From: Methanohalobium evestigatum Z-7303 | GTDB lineage: Archaea > Halobacteriota > Methanosarcinia > Methanosarcinales > Methanosarcinaceae | DNA length: 64,000 bases | Direction of reading: 5' to 3' | Assembly (NCBI RefSeq): GCF_000196655.1 | Contig: NC_014253.1 | Coordinates: forward strand, 1,054,001 to 1,118,000 | Part shown: one piece after another, positions 26,245 through 33,743 of the stretch | Position numbering within the stretch: position 1 is the stretch's first letter | How the letters are laid out: every line of letters begins with the position of its first letter | Notes under the pieces: generated by a model | What the model saw: the letters and a program-made list of their open reading frames with translations, nothing else | What the model was told of the DNA's origin: nothing | The model's database searches: none | Position numbers and translations under genes: made by a program

Positions 26245-27300
26245 ATGCATATGGACAGCAAATCCCTTGCTTTATATCCATTTGTTACTGAAGCTTTCAG
26301 TTATGTGGAAACTCTTGGATTTTCACTTGAAAGGTTGCTGAATTCACGTGCACTGGATTCAGCACGTTTTCGTGGAAAAGAGCGTGTAATCCAGTCAATT
26401 GAAGATGGAGAGATACAAAAACCGGGACTTAGTGGTTCAGGAGAGGAAAAAATAGTTCTGGAATTACTCTCCTATCCCTTTTCCAGAATTCTTGTGTCCT
26501 GTATTAATGATTCCTATCTTATCAGACGCTATGCTCTTGCAGAAGCAGAATCCGCGTCAAAACTGCTTAAAACAGAAAACAAAGATTTTCTGGTAGAGAT
26601 AGCAAACGATTTTAATGTTTCTATAACTCCTTTTGATTCTCATTTTGCAATGCATTTTACAGATTATATAAAACTTGCAAACACCATGAAAGATTTAAAA
26701 TGGAAACTTGTTAACCGAAGATTAAAACAGGGATATGTCCATATTACCCACGAGGAAGTAGCCCGCCTTTTACAGGAAGCCATAAGAGACCGCATTCAGA
26801 ATGCACTTCCGCTGGATGTATCCTCTGAAGCCTGTAATAACTGTAATTCTTATATTGACGAGATAAAAGAGGTTTTACAAAACCGCAAGAGTGATGTCAA
26901 TATCGATGAAATGGGAGAAGTGGATACTGAATCGTTTCCGCCCTGCATATCAAATGCTATTTCAGGTGTCAGTACAGGAGCAAATCTTGGACATTCCATG
27001 AGGTTTGCGTTAACCTCGTTCCTGTTGAATGTGGGGATGAGTGTTGATGAGATAGTGGATATGTTCAATGTCTCACCCGATTTTGATGAGGAAAAAACCC
27101 GTTACCAGATAGAACATATTGCCGGTTCATCTGGTTCACCCTACACCCCCCCATCCTGTCAGACGATGAAAACCTACGGAAACTGTTATGGTGGTGATGA
27201 GTTCTGCCAAAAAATAAACCATCCACTGAATTATTACCGTAAAAAATTATATAAAAAGGCAAAAAAGGAAAAAGAAAAATCTCAACAACATGACAGTTAA
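26245..27300 (+). CDS. priL: DNA primase large subunit PriL
   Basis: A 351-residue regulatory subunit of archaeal/eukaryotic-type primase. The N-terminal LALYPFVTEAFSYVE is family-typical. The C-terminal iron-sulfur domain has Cys residues in FPPCISNAISG, PPSCQTMKTYGNCYG and FCQKINHPLNYYRKKL, matching the four 4Fe-4S ligands of PriL. Two extra Cys (CNNC, about residue 194) lie in the middle. The last 4 bases overlap the convergent cobB/cfbB-type gene. Confidence 0.92.
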   Translation: MHMDSKSLALYPFVTEAFSYVETLGFSLERLLNSRALDSARFRGKERVIQSIEDGEIQKPGLSGSGEEKIVLELLSYPFSRILVSCINDSYLIRRYALAEAESASKLLKTENKDFLVEIANDFNVSITPFDSHFAMHFTDYIKLANTMKDLKWKLVNRRLKQGYVHITHEEVARLLQEAIRDRIQNALPLDVSSEACNNCNSYIDEIKEVLQNRKSDVNIDEMGEVDTESFPPCISNAISGVSTGANLGHSMRFALTSFLLNVGMSVDEIVDMFNVSPDFDEEKTRYQIEHIAGSSGSPYTPPSCQTMKTYGNCYGGDEFCQKINHPLNYYRKKLYKKAKKEKEKSQQHDS

Positions 27301-28619
27301 CGTTTGCTGTATTTTCTGCACATATCCACGAATCTATCTACGGGGAATGTTGCAGGATGAGCGTGCATATAACTGGCTATTGAGTTGTGTTCTGAAAGGC
27401 CATCTTTTCCGTCTTCTATACCTTTTCCACGTATCATTTCGTATTCCAGTTTAGCGTCTCTGGAACATTCTGTTGTAGAATAATGAAATTCATGTCCAAG
27501 AAGAGTTCCGTTGATAAATTCTCCACTGGCTTCTGCTTTTGTATGTCCGAGTGCTTTGAGTTTGTTGGTCATCCGGGTATTTGCAGGGAATACGTCAGCC
27601 ATTTTATATTCAACATCATCAATTTCATAGGAACTGCAAAGATACTGCATACCACCGCATTCTCCATAGATTGGCATCCCGTCTGCGGCAAGATTTTTCA
27701 ATTCACTGGTTGTTTTTGATTTTTCAAGGTCTTCTATGTAAAGTTCCGGATAACCTCCGCCCAGATATATACCATCGACATCCGGGAGTTCTCCCTGTAC
27801 CGGGCTGAAGAATTCGATATCAGCACCGCACTGTCTGAATGAATCCAGCATATCCTGATAGTAGAAACAGAAAGCACCATCCATACCCACTCCTATGGTG
27901 ACATCGGGTTTTTTGTTTTCAATTGTTCCTACGCTGGTCACTGGTTTTACAGGTTCTCTTGCAAGTGACATTACAGCATCAAGGTCGATGTTTTCCTCTA
28001 TAAATTCTGCCAGTTCGTCCAGATTATGGTCTTCTTCTGATGCCATATGAAGCCCGAGATGCCTTGACGGTACGGAAACATTCTGGTTTTTGGGCAGTGC
28101 TCCTACAACTGGAATATCAGAAGGTAGAGCGTCCTTTATCATTTGAGCATGACGCTGACTTCCTACTTTATTAAGAACCACACCTGCAACATTAACATCC
28201 TTGTCATATTCTGAATACCCTTTAAGAATTGCACCGACACTTCTTGACATTCCATGAACGTTTACAACAAGGATTACGGGTGCGCCAATAACTTTAGCTA
28301 CATGAGCGGAACTGGATATTTCAGTAGAATCCACACCGTCATATAGTCCCATGACACCTTCTATCACCGATATATCGGCATCATTTGAGGAATATTCAAT
28401 GCTCCTTCTGATGTATTCTTCATCCATCATGTAGGTGTCAAGGTTTCTTGAGGGTTTCTTACAGATGGCGGTATGATGAGTGGGGTCTATATAATCAGGA
28501 CCTACTTTATAGGGCTGAACCTTTAGATTTCGTTTTGAAAGGGCAGCCATTATGCCCATTGAAACAGTGGTCTTTCCTACTCCACTATGTGTTCCAGCGA
28601 TAAGTACGGAATTTGTCAT
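27297..28619 (-). CDS. cobyrinate or Ni-sirohydrochlorin a,c-diamide synthase (CobB/CbiA/CfbB family)
   Basis: A 440-residue glutamine-dependent amidotransferase. An N-terminal dethiobiotin-synthetase-like ATPase has the P-loop GTHSGVGKTTVSMG and VGPDYIDPTHH. The C-terminal class-I-like glutaminase has the nucleophile Cys in YGECGGMQYL and the His in GHEFHYS. In methanogens one paralogue (CbiA) amidates cobyrinate for B12 and another (CfbB) amidates Ni-sirohydrochlorin for cofactor F430. The sequence alone does not tell me which this is, and no other cofactor genes are near. Confidence 0.85.
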   Translation of the reverse strand: MTNSVLIAGTHSGVGKTTVSMGIMAALSKRNLKVQPYKVGPDYIDPTHHTAICKKPSRNLDTYMMDEEYIRRSIEYSSNDADISVIEGVMGLYDGVDSTEISSSAHVAKVIGAPVILVVNVHGMSRSVGAILKGYSEYDKDVNVAGVVLNKVGSQRHAQMIKDALPSDIPVVGALPKNQNVSVPSRHLGLHMASEEDHNLDELAEFIEENIDLDAVMSLAREPVKPVTSVGTIENKKPDVTIGVGMDGAFCFYYQDMLDSFRQCGADIEFFSPVQGELPDVDGIYLGGGYPELYIEDLEKSKTTSELKNLAADGMPIYGECGGMQYLCSSYEIDDVEYKMADVFPANTRMTNKLKALGHTKAEASGEFINGTLLGHEFHYSTTECSRDAKLEYEMIRGKGIEDGKDGLSEHNSIASYMHAHPATFPVDRFVDMCRKYSKR

Positions 28620-28702
28620 GGTTGCTGATTGAGTTTATTTTATATATAACAATTATCATTCACTGGTTTTTAATATTATAAATTCAATCCCTATTAGAAA
28701 AT

Positions 28703-29641
28703 ATGGAAACCATGATGTTTTCACACTCACAATGCAATAACCAGGAAGTTCTGGTGGACAGTTATGGACGCAGGGTCACCAGTTTAAGGATATCTATCAC
28801 TAATCGCTGCAACCTGAACTGCATCTACTGTCATCATGAGGGAAATTCCAGTAGCAAAAAAGAGATGTCTGTAGATGACATATCTAAAATAGTTCATACT
28901 GCATCATGTTATGGGGTTAATAAAATAAAGTTCTCTGGTGGTGAACCGCTTGTCAGGGATGATTTTGAACAAATACTGCAGTCTTTGCCCCCACTTAAAG
29001 AAATTTCTGCCACCACCAACGGAGTATTACTTAAAGACCGTGCCCATGAATTAAAGGCAGCCGGTCTTGATAGAATAAACATCAGTCTCGACACTCTTGA
29101 TCCTGAATGCTATCAGTTTATTACTGGCGGAAAGCAGGGTACGTTGGAACAGGTGATTGAAGGTATAAAAGCATCAGTTGATGCAGGGCTGACACCAGTC
29201 AAGCTCAATGTGATACTTCTAAAGGGTATTAATGATACAAAAATTGACGAAATGATTGAGTTCATCCGCAGTTTCGATGGTAATGTGATACTGCAATTGA
29301 TTGAATTAATGGATTTTGAATTTGAAGTATATCATCAGTACCGTGTAGATATTCAGGCTATCGAAAATGAACTTGAAAGCCGTGCTGACGAGATCAGAGT
29401 TCGCAGTATGCACAGAAGGAAAAAATACATAATTGATTCTGCAGAAATTGAGCTTGTACGCCCGATAGACAATACTCAATTCTGTGCCAACTGCAATCGT
29501 TTAAGAGTAACAGCAGACGGGAAACTCAAACCCTGTCTGCTGGTGGATAACAACCTTGTTGATGTGTCAGAGGCATCATCAGAAAAGATGGATGAATTAT
29601 TGAAACTTGCAGTAAGCCGCAGAGTTCCGTATTACAGGTAA
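28703..29641 (+). CDS. moaA: GTP 3',8-cyclase MoaA
   Basis: This 312-residue radical-SAM enzyme performs the first step of molybdopterin synthesis. The N-terminal cluster motif is CNLNCIYCHH (Cx3Cx2C), with RVTSLRISITNR just before it. The KFSGGEPLVRDDF motif binds SAM, and the second cluster motif FCANCNRLRVTADGKLKPCL binds GTP. An ATG at 28703 is used; an internal ATG three codons later is possible. Methanogens need the cofactor for formylmethanofuran dehydrogenase. Confidence 0.93.
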   Translation: METMMFSHSQCNNQEVLVDSYGRRVTSLRISITNRCNLNCIYCHHEGNSSSKKEMSVDDISKIVHTASCYGVNKIKFSGGEPLVRDDFEQILQSLPPLKEISATTNGVLLKDRAHELKAAGLDRINISLDTLDPECYQFITGGKQGTLEQVIEGIKASVDAGLTPVKLNVILLKGINDTKIDEMIEFIRSFDGNVILQLIELMDFEFEVYHQYRVDIQAIENELESRADEIRVRSMHRRKKYIIDSAEIELVRPIDNTQFCANCNRLRVTADGKLKPCLLVDNNLVDVSEASSEKMDELLKLAVSRRVPYYR

Positions 29642-29664
29642 TAAATAAAGAATGGAGGTATAGA

Positions 29665-29817
29665 ATGGACGTTAAAATAACAGTTGATGGAGAAGAAATA
29701 CCACTCAATGAATTCGTGGAACAAATCATCGGTAACATGGTTGTTGGCGGTGTAGAATCATTGAAAGGCGTGGATGAAAACTGGAACAATATATCGATAA
29801 ATATTGAAAAAGATTGA
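29665..29817 (+). CDS. small hypothetical protein downstream of moaA
   Basis: A 50-residue acidic protein: MDVKITVDGEEIPLNEFVEQ, then a hydrophobic INNMVVGG-like segment and WNNISINIEKD. The RBS GGAGGT (29654-29659) is ideally placed before ATG, and the frame ends in TGA just before the convergent surE gene. Composition (beta strand, helix, strand) is protein-like. No family is recognised. It follows moaA by 23 bases and is probably co-transcribed. Confidence 0.7.
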   Translation: MDVKITVDGEEIPLNEFVEQIIGNMVVGGVESLKGVDENWNNISINIEKD

Positions 29818-29823
29818 TTTAAT

Positions 29824-30612
29824 TTAGATAAGATGTTCAATTTCAGAAGGATGTACAGGTGATGTAGAATCCAGTGATATGGGTGTTACAGAAATGTGCC
29901 CGTTATGTACAACAGCATGTACATCTGACCCTTCTTTATCATCATTAATATGGTCTCCCGCTATCCAGTAATAGGCTCTGCCGCGCGGGTCGTATCGCTC
30001 TTCTATTGACATAGTGAAAAATTTACGGGCAAGCTGTGTGATTTCAATCTCTGTATCATCTTCTGCCATATGTGGAATATTTACATTCAACAGGTCTACA
30101 TTATCCGGAAGACCGTGATGGATTACTTTTTTCGCTATTCTGTTGATGATGTTTTTCCCAACTTCAAAATCATGCTGGTAATCCCTTAAATCATCAAATT
30201 TTAGTCCTTCATCAGTTACCTGTATGGATGCCGCGATTGCAGGTATACCATAACTTGCACCTTCAAGAGCAGCACCTATAGTACCGGAAGTTGTTACAGT
30301 ATCTGTACTGATATTTTCACCAATATTAAAACCTGAAAGCAAAAGGTCTGGTTTTTCATCCATGAGTTTAAAAATCCCAAGAATTACTGAATCAGTTGGA
30401 GTCCCTCCGATAGAATACGCTTTGACACCATCTATATTGGCTTTTGTAATCCTTAAAGGTTCAAAAAGAGATATTGAACGTCCTACACCGCTTTGCTGTA
30501 CTGCAGGTGCTGCAATGGTGACATCTCCGAGGTCTTTTATACTGTTGTATGCAGCACTGATACCCGCCGAATATACTCCATCATCATTAGTAAGAAGAAT
30601 TTTGTTAGACAT
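29824..30612 (-). CDS. surE: 5'/3'-nucleotidase SurE
   Basis: A 262-residue metal-dependent phosphatase that dephosphorylates nucleoside monophosphates. The metal-binding motif ILLTNDDGVYSAGI at residues 5-18, APAVQQSGVGRSIS, GGTPTDSV and LSGFNIGEN are all conserved. The C-terminal D(P/T)RGRAYYW region is typical. It is a single gene on the minus strand with an upstream AT-rich promoter. Confidence 0.92.
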   Translation of the reverse strand: MSNKILLTNDDGVYSAGISAAYNSIKDLGDVTIAAPAVQQSGVGRSISLFEPLRITKANIDGVKAYSIGGTPTDSVILGIFKLMDEKPDLLLSGFNIGENISTDTVTTSGTIGAALEGASYGIPAIAASIQVTDEGLKFDDLRDYQHDFEVGKNIINRIAKKVIHHGLPDNVDLLNVNIPHMAEDDTEIEITQLARKFFTMSIEERYDPRGRAYYWIAGDHINDDKEGSDVHAVVHNGHISVTPISLDSTSPVHPSEIEHLI

Positions 30613-30668
30613 TGGTTATCCACATTGTTTACTAATGTTTTATAGTTAATGGGATTTCAAAGGGAAAA

Positions 30669-30678
30669 AGTTTAAATC
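30669..30678 (+). promoter_or_regulatory. BRE/TATA promoter facing the structured noncoding region
   Basis: GAAAAAG followed by TTTAAATC matches the archaeal BRE-TATA consensus closely. Transcription would begin near 30700 and run away from surE into the structured region. No protein gene follows for 750 bases. Confidence 0.5.
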
Positions 30679-30699
30679 TCTTTCTAATTTGCATTATCA

Positions 30700-30935
30700 A
30701 AGTAGGGTCAACTACTAACCGCTAAACCGGTTAGCTTGTCCTTCCATCTCTTAACTTCGACTACTAGCAGAAGCTAAGCGGAGGACATTAGGAAGGCTGA
30801 CAGCTCCCATATTGCGTTGTTCTATCGGGATTCAGTTTAACTTTCAGAGTTAGAAGCATGTTATCCCAAAATATGTTATACACATATAAACTAAAACAGG
30901 AAGCCACTTGGTCTTTAGCCAAGTGGTAGTTCACA
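30700..30935 (+). ncRNA. candidate structured ncRNA or miniature IS200/IS605-type element
   Basis: No open frame is convincing here, but the sequence folds well: CTAACCG/CGGTTAG (30715-30734, 6-base loop); a long irregular hairpin TGTCCTTC/GGAGGACA (30737-30787) enclosing CTTAACTTC/GAAGCTAAG; and CCACTTGG/CCAAGTGG (30904-30926) with the loop TCTTTAG. The last hairpin, followed by TAGTTCAC, looks like an IS200/IS605 right end. A good promoter lies 25 bases upstream. Conserved motifs of RNase P RNA and of the SRP RNA apical loop were not found. Both a stable RNA and an internally deleted transposon are possible. Confidence 0.45.
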
Positions 30936-31130
30936 GCTACTATGCATCACTGTCTGCACCGCATCGTTTGTGCTCGACACCAGGCAGTATTTGATGGAAC
31001 CTGATGATACACAAACAACTGATTAAACAATGTCTTACATCAGGCAACTTGCTTAAAGCAATTGTACACTGAAAGCATTGCTACATCTATAATACTGTAT
31101 ATACAATACTAAAATAAAAAAAAATATTGA
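30936..31130 (+). other. intergenic, further inverted repeats, no gene seen
   Basis: Inverted repeats continue: CTGTCTG (30950-30956) with CAGGCAG (30981-30987), and CCTGATG (31000-31006) with CATCAGG (31038-31044). They might belong to the same transcript as 30700-30935. No coding potential is seen. Confidence 0.35.
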
Positions 31131-31146
31131 TTCAAAAAGCAATAAC

Positions 31147-31301
31147 CAACGGGGTTGTTTCATCATTCTTTAAACTTCGTTTAAAGATATTGGTAAATTT
31201 TCAATTTACCAAGTTTAAGTTTAACTCTAAATTTTTTAATTTAGAGTGTTTTGATTTAAAGAAAACGGTTAGAAACCGTTGGCTTTCACGTACCCCTGTT
31301 G
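31147..31301 (-). repeat. multi-hairpin element, copy 2 (solo, reversed)
   Basis: Read on the minus strand, the outer stem CAACAGGGGT/ACCCCGTTG is the same as in copy 1. It encloses a first hairpin AACGG...CCGTT, two extra hairpins not in the other copies (ACTCTAAATT/AATTTAGAGT and TGGTAAAT/ATTTACCA), and the last hairpin TCTTTAAAC/GTTTAAAGA. About 37 bases beyond the first outer strand, starting ACGAAAGTGGGG, match copy 1. No tnpB gene is attached. Confidence 0.7.
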
Positions 31302-31452
31302 CCCCACTTTCGTAATCAATTTGTTCAGTCTATCCTAATTTAGATTATAATCCTAACCTTTACACCATTACGACTAAATATTTAAATAGTTATATGGTTA
31401 TTCGAGTGAAAATTTTATAATAACAGCAGTTTAAAAGTATCGGAATGCAACC

Positions 31453-32133
31453 ATGCTGGACATAAAATACCTATTTAAAGATTTAATCAGGACAAGAAAG
31501 ATTCAAAACTTTATAAACAACCGATTAAAAGATGAATCCATCCTCTTTCTACCGAAAAACAATATAAAATATATCTGTACAAACGATGCAGTATTTGAGA
31601 ACAGCCCTCTGCTTTACACCCTTATGCAGGTAGAAAGTGACTACATCTTTGATGATTTGAATCCTGATGATATTGTTCTGGATATAGGTGCAGGCATCGG
31701 TGCGTTTTCTCTTAAAGTTCACCAGAAAGTAGACCACATATACGCGGTAGAACCTTTATGGAAAAATGAATTGTCCAAAAACTGTGAATTATCAGGTGCT
31801 GACAATGTGACTATTCTGCCCTATGCATTAAGCAGTGATGATCTATCCATAGAATATGAGGATAGGAAAGCAAATGTAGAGGGTAAAACCCTTTCAGAGC
31901 TTAAAGAACTATGCGGCGGACATGTAGATTTTTTGAAAATGGATTGTGAAGGGGGAGAATGGAGTATAAAACCTCGCGAGCTTAAAGGTATCAGGAGAAT
32001 TGAAGCCGAGGTTCACAGTTTTAATGGTGAAAATATGAATGATTTTGTAAAAATGCTGGAATCAAATGATTTTATTGTCAGAAAGAAAAAAAATGCCTGT
32101 AATAATATGCTAATTCATGCATGGAAACTTTAA
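31453..32133 (+). CDS. FkbM-type SAM-dependent methyltransferase
   Basis: A 226-residue Rossmann methyltransferase. The SAM site is DIVLDIGAGIGAFSLK (about residues 74-89), followed by an acidic IYAVEPLW after strand 2. FLKMDCEGGEW is the FkbM-family signature near the active site, and IEAEVHSF follows. FkbM enzymes O-methylate hydroxyls, often on sugars or polyketides, so a glycan target is possible; no partner genes are adjacent. ATG is at 31453. It converges on the peroxiredoxin gene with a 2-base gap. Confidence 0.8.
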   Translation: MLDIKYLFKDLIRTRKIQNFINNRLKDESILFLPKNNIKYICTNDAVFENSPLLYTLMQVESDYIFDDLNPDDIVLDIGAGIGAFSLKVHQKVDHIYAVEPLWKNELSKNCELSGADNVTILPYALSSDDLSIEYEDRKANVEGKTLSELKELCGGHVDFLKMDCEGGEWSIKPRELKGIRRIEAEVHSFNGENMNDFVKMLESNDFIVRKKKNACNNMLIHAWKL

Positions 32134-32135
32134 CT

Positions 32136-32930
32136 TTAGTCTTCATATCTTTCAGAATGTTTATTCCTTTCTGTTTTGTCCTTTTTCAGGCAGAAATACC
32201 ATTCAGGACAGTATGACCCTTCTTCTTTAATTCTTTCTATTGCACTTTCATAGGTTTTTGGAGGATTTATAATAAGGTCATCTCCGGGATACCAGCCCTC
32301 TGGTGTTTGAACATTTTCTTCATCGCTTTTTTGCATGGCCAATATTAAACGTTTGATTTCATCAAGATTTCGTCCATTGGATAAAGGATAATAAATGGTT
32401 GCTCTAATAATTGCATGAGGATCGATTATAAAAACAGCTCTTACAGTGTGTGTACTGAAGGAATCTTTTGATTTACTTTTCCCAGTAGTACGTAATTGCT
32501 CCATTACTTCTTCCTGTGACCACTTAGCTTTTGGATGAATCATTCCGTATTTTTGGGCAACTTTCATGTTGAGGTCGTCTATAATCGGAAAAGTAATGTC
32601 TATATTTCCATACCCCTTGTATTTAATATTGTCTCTTATGGATTTGAGCCATGTAATATGGGAATAAATACTATCAATGGATAAACCCAGTAGTTCAGTG
32701 TTTAATTCCTTGAATTCTTCCTGCATATGTGCAAATTTTAGGAACTCGGTTGTACACACAGGTGTAAAATCACCGGGATGGCTAAAAAATATAACCCATT
32801 TACCTTTATAATCATTTGGAAAATTAATTTCTCCAACAGTGGAATCTGCTTTGAATGCTGGTGCATTATCCCCTATCAGCGGCATGGAATGATAGTTCGA
32901 TTCTTCCTGAGTATTTTCATTTTCTTTCAT
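32136..32930 (-). CDS. peroxiredoxin (Prx6/AhpC-TSA family)
   Basis: A 264-residue peroxidase reducing H2O2 and organic peroxides. The peroxidatic Cys is in FFSHPGDFTPVCTTEF (about residue 60). The Prx6-like STHTVRAVFIIDPHAIIRA and YYPLSNGRNLDEI regions follow, and a C-terminal YCPEWYFC contributes further Cys for disulfide formation, as in archaeal 2-Cys Prx6 enzymes. An N-terminal extension of about 18 polar residues precedes MPLIGDNAPAF; an internal start there is possible. Anaerobic methanogens use such enzymes against oxygen exposure. Confidence 0.9.
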   Translation of the reverse strand: MKENENTQEESNYHSMPLIGDNAPAFKADSTVGEINFPNDYKGKWVIFFSHPGDFTPVCTTEFLKFAHMQEEFKELNTELLGLSIDSIYSHITWLKSIRDNIKYKGYGNIDITFPIIDDLNMKVAQKYGMIHPKAKWSQEEVMEQLRTTGKSKSKDSFSTHTVRAVFIIDPHAIIRATIYYPLSNGRNLDEIKRLILAMQKSDEENVQTPEGWYPGDDLIINPPKTYESAIERIKEEGSYCPEWYFCLKKDKTERNKHSERYED

Positions 32931-33144
32931 ATATTATTCACCGACATCAGTTTAGAGTATCAATAATCTGTTTTTTTATGTAGGGAAAATAACCGTTAAA
33001 TTTGAAATAAATCACTTACTGGTTTCTATTAACACCCCTTTCATATCAATAAAGTGGTTTTTTCATGTATATTTTACGATTGGTTAAACGGGTCAGTTGT
33101 AACTAAAAATTTGAAAAATTGAGGTAGGAATAGAAAAATTATGT

Positions 33145-33483
33145 TTATTTTCGTAGATGTTTTTTTAATTTATACAGCCCGATTGCATATATACCCATGG
33201 AAAATATTCCTATAGAAAAAATCCCAAAAGAAAACACACCTATTGAAAATACTCCTACAGCAAATAATCCGGCAGAGAATATTCCAGCAGAAAATATACC
33301 TGTACTAAAATTACCTGCTGATAAATAACCTATTGAAAATTCACCTGCTGAAACCAGTGGCAGCCCGAATATATTTTCCATACCTGCAATATATAGTCCC
33401 AATACAACAATTAGCAGTACAGCTAATACTATAACAATTACATTTTCGGAATTAAACCCCTTCATAAAAACAAATAATTCCAT
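33145..33483 (-). CDS. membrane-anchored protein with tandem five-residue S-x-G-x-F repeats
   Basis: A 112-residue protein. A hydrophobic helix (about residues 15-34) is followed by twelve consecutive five-residue units of the form S/A-x-G-x-F/L/Y, for example SAGEF, SIGYL, STGIF, SAGLF, SFGIF, SMGIY. A basic tail LKKHLRK ends the protein. The periodicity of five is like pentapeptide-repeat beta-helices, but the consensus differs from A(D/N)Lxx and is very hydrophobic. It may form a membrane-embedded or membrane-surface solenoid. ATG at 33465 is an alternative start. Function unknown. Confidence 0.75.
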   Translation of the reverse strand: MELFVFMKGFNSENVIVIVLAVLLIVVLGLYIAGMENIFGLPLVSAGEFSIGYLSAGNFSTGIFSAGIFSAGLFAVGVFSIGVFSFGIFSIGIFSMGIYAIGLYKLKKHLRK

Positions 33484-33609
33484 ACTGAGTATATTAATTT
33501 TGTGTGTATAATTAATATAAATTCAGGGTGAATAATTTTGTCAATTAATATTTAAGCATATTATTTTTAAAATTGTTTAGTTTTTAGGTGGTCAATACAT
33601 GAGGGATAA

Positions 33610-33622
33610 TTATATATATAAA
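33610..33622 (+). promoter_or_regulatory. TATA-type promoter
   Basis: The run TTATATATATAAA, preceded by a purine-rich GAGGGATA, is a strong archaeal TATA box. Its predicted transcription start at about 33640-33645 coincides with the 5' strand of the hairpin at 33645. Confidence 0.5.
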
Positions 33623-33644
33623 AACTAAAAATAGTTTAGATTAA

Positions 33645-33693
33645 GAGCGGGTTAGACTAATTTTTTACTATACCCCCACTCCTCAACCCGCTC
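33645..33693 (+). ncRNA. candidate small RNA or 5'-leader hairpin
   Basis: GAGCGGGTT (33645-33653) is perfectly complementary to AACCCGCTC (33685-33693). The 31-base loop holds a T6 run and the pyrimidine-rich TACCCCCACTCCTC. The stem is much more GC-rich than its surroundings and begins where transcription should begin. The U32 peptidase gene starts 50 bases after it, so it could be a leader structure of that gene or a separate small RNA. Confidence 0.45.
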
Positions 33694-33743
33694 TCATATG
33701 ATTCTAACAAAGGTTTGATATATCCTAATGCAAACTGGATACC

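Noticed and set aside
31000-31024. Possible C/D box small RNA (CTGATGAT ... CTGA)
   Set aside because: Box spacing is suggestive but the second pair of boxes and a terminal stem are missing; the region also forms ordinary hairpins.
30700-31110. RNase P RNA or SRP RNA
   Set aside because: The conserved GAGGAAAGTCC-type core of RNase P and the GG(A/C)AGG apical loop context of SRP RNA were not found on either strand.
31127-31315. Open frame of 62 codons across the solo multi-hairpin element
   Set aside because: It is made wholly of the inverted repeats and has no RBS; the stem structure explains the sequence.
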